This document shows positions 63,815 through 64,000 of a stretch of DNA of 64,000 nucleotides, in pieces. The notes under the pieces are model-generated. The model was not told where the DNA came from. It did not search any database and worked only from the letters and a program-made list of their open reading frames with translations. Positions within the stretch are counted from its first letter, which is position 1. The number at the start of each line of letters is the position of its first letter. Source of the stretch: Cervus elaphus (lineage: Eukaryota; Chordata; Mammalia; Artiodactyla; Cervidae); NCBI RefSeq assembly GCF_910594005.1, contig NC_057816.1:41502797-41566796 (forward strand), given 5' to 3'. The position numbers and the translations under genes were made by a program.

Positions 63815-64000
63815 GTAAGAGATGGGGGACTGAGCTAGTGAACAGTGTCAGCTTGCTTCTGCCCCCAGCCCTCTCCTGAGCATGTCCTGGGGCTCTGCAG
63901 AGGTTTCATGGACCAGACTTTTAAAATCCTCAAGCTCCTGACTTAGCTGAAGCTAACCTTGAGGATACACCCGAGGTCAGAGCTATTGAGAGGAAGGAGC
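63815..64000. other. Sequence downstream of the candidate exon
   Basis: No repeat recognised. If the exon call is right, this is the start of its downstream intron, which continues past the window. Confidence 0.3.

Noticed and set aside
1..64000. A novel multi-gene system (defence locus, biosynthetic cluster, phage)
   Set aside because: There are no coding arrays, operon-like spacing or ribosome-binding sites. The window is mammalian repeat-rich DNA, and every longer frame examined falls in transposon sequence, CpG-rich DNA or low-complexity DNA, or lacks a recognisable domain.

Overview
This window reads as ruminant nuclear DNA, from a bovid or a close relative. No protein-coding gene of the host can be recognised in it. 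The organism call rests on the repeats. Bov-tA and Bov-A2 SINEs, BovB (RTE-type) LINEs and CHR-type cetartiodactyl SINEs occur side by side, along with a ruminant-type L1. BovB together with Bov-tA/Bov-A2 is a combination known from ruminants and not from pigs, camels or whales. The sequence alone does not separate cattle from sheep, goat, buffalo or deer.

Layout. 1-4.4 kb: mostly unassigned sequence with a sharply bounded CpG-rich block at about 2.17-2.96 kb. 4.4-7 kb: a MER1-like DNA transposon, a MIR and an old L1. 7.2-14.2 kb: Bov-tA copies (two head to tail), two CHR SINEs, a MaLR-like LTR and a BovB 3' stub. 15-15.5 kb: a Tigger fragment. 17.3-20.7 kb: L1 ends broken open by BovB, Bov-tA and Bov-A2. 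21-31 kb: scattered SINEs, a 1 kb BovB and a second MaLR-like LTR carrying a BovB stub. 32.2-38.8 kb: old L1 sequence interrupted by five to seven later insertions. 40.9-42.2 kb: a BovB carrying the tail of a ruminant L1. 42.8-43.5 kb: a possible minus-strand retrocopy. 45.3-45.9 kb: a ruminant L1 with a 5' inversion. 47.1-47.6 kb: a CHR SINE split by a Bov-tA. 50.7-53.1 kb: old L1 pieces and a CHR. 56.2-57.7 kb: the longest BovB copy. 59.1 kb: a mariner-type hairpin MITE. 60-61.7 kb: three Bov-tA copies. 63.5-63.9 kb: a possible promoter and first exon.

How the parts relate. BovB supplies the reverse transcriptase thought to mobilise Bov-tA and Bov-A2, and the near-identical 3' ends of BovB and Bov-tA are visible here many times. 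All BovB and L1 copies are 5' truncated or frameshifted, so none looks able to move. Open reading frames of 60-300 codons are scattered through the window. They fall in these repeats (often antisense to them), in CpG-rich DNA or in low-complexity DNA, and I do not annotate them as genes. The window is best read as intergenic or intronic sequence. Repeat family names come from recalled consensus sequences, not from a database search. Where target-site duplications are stated, both copies were read directly.
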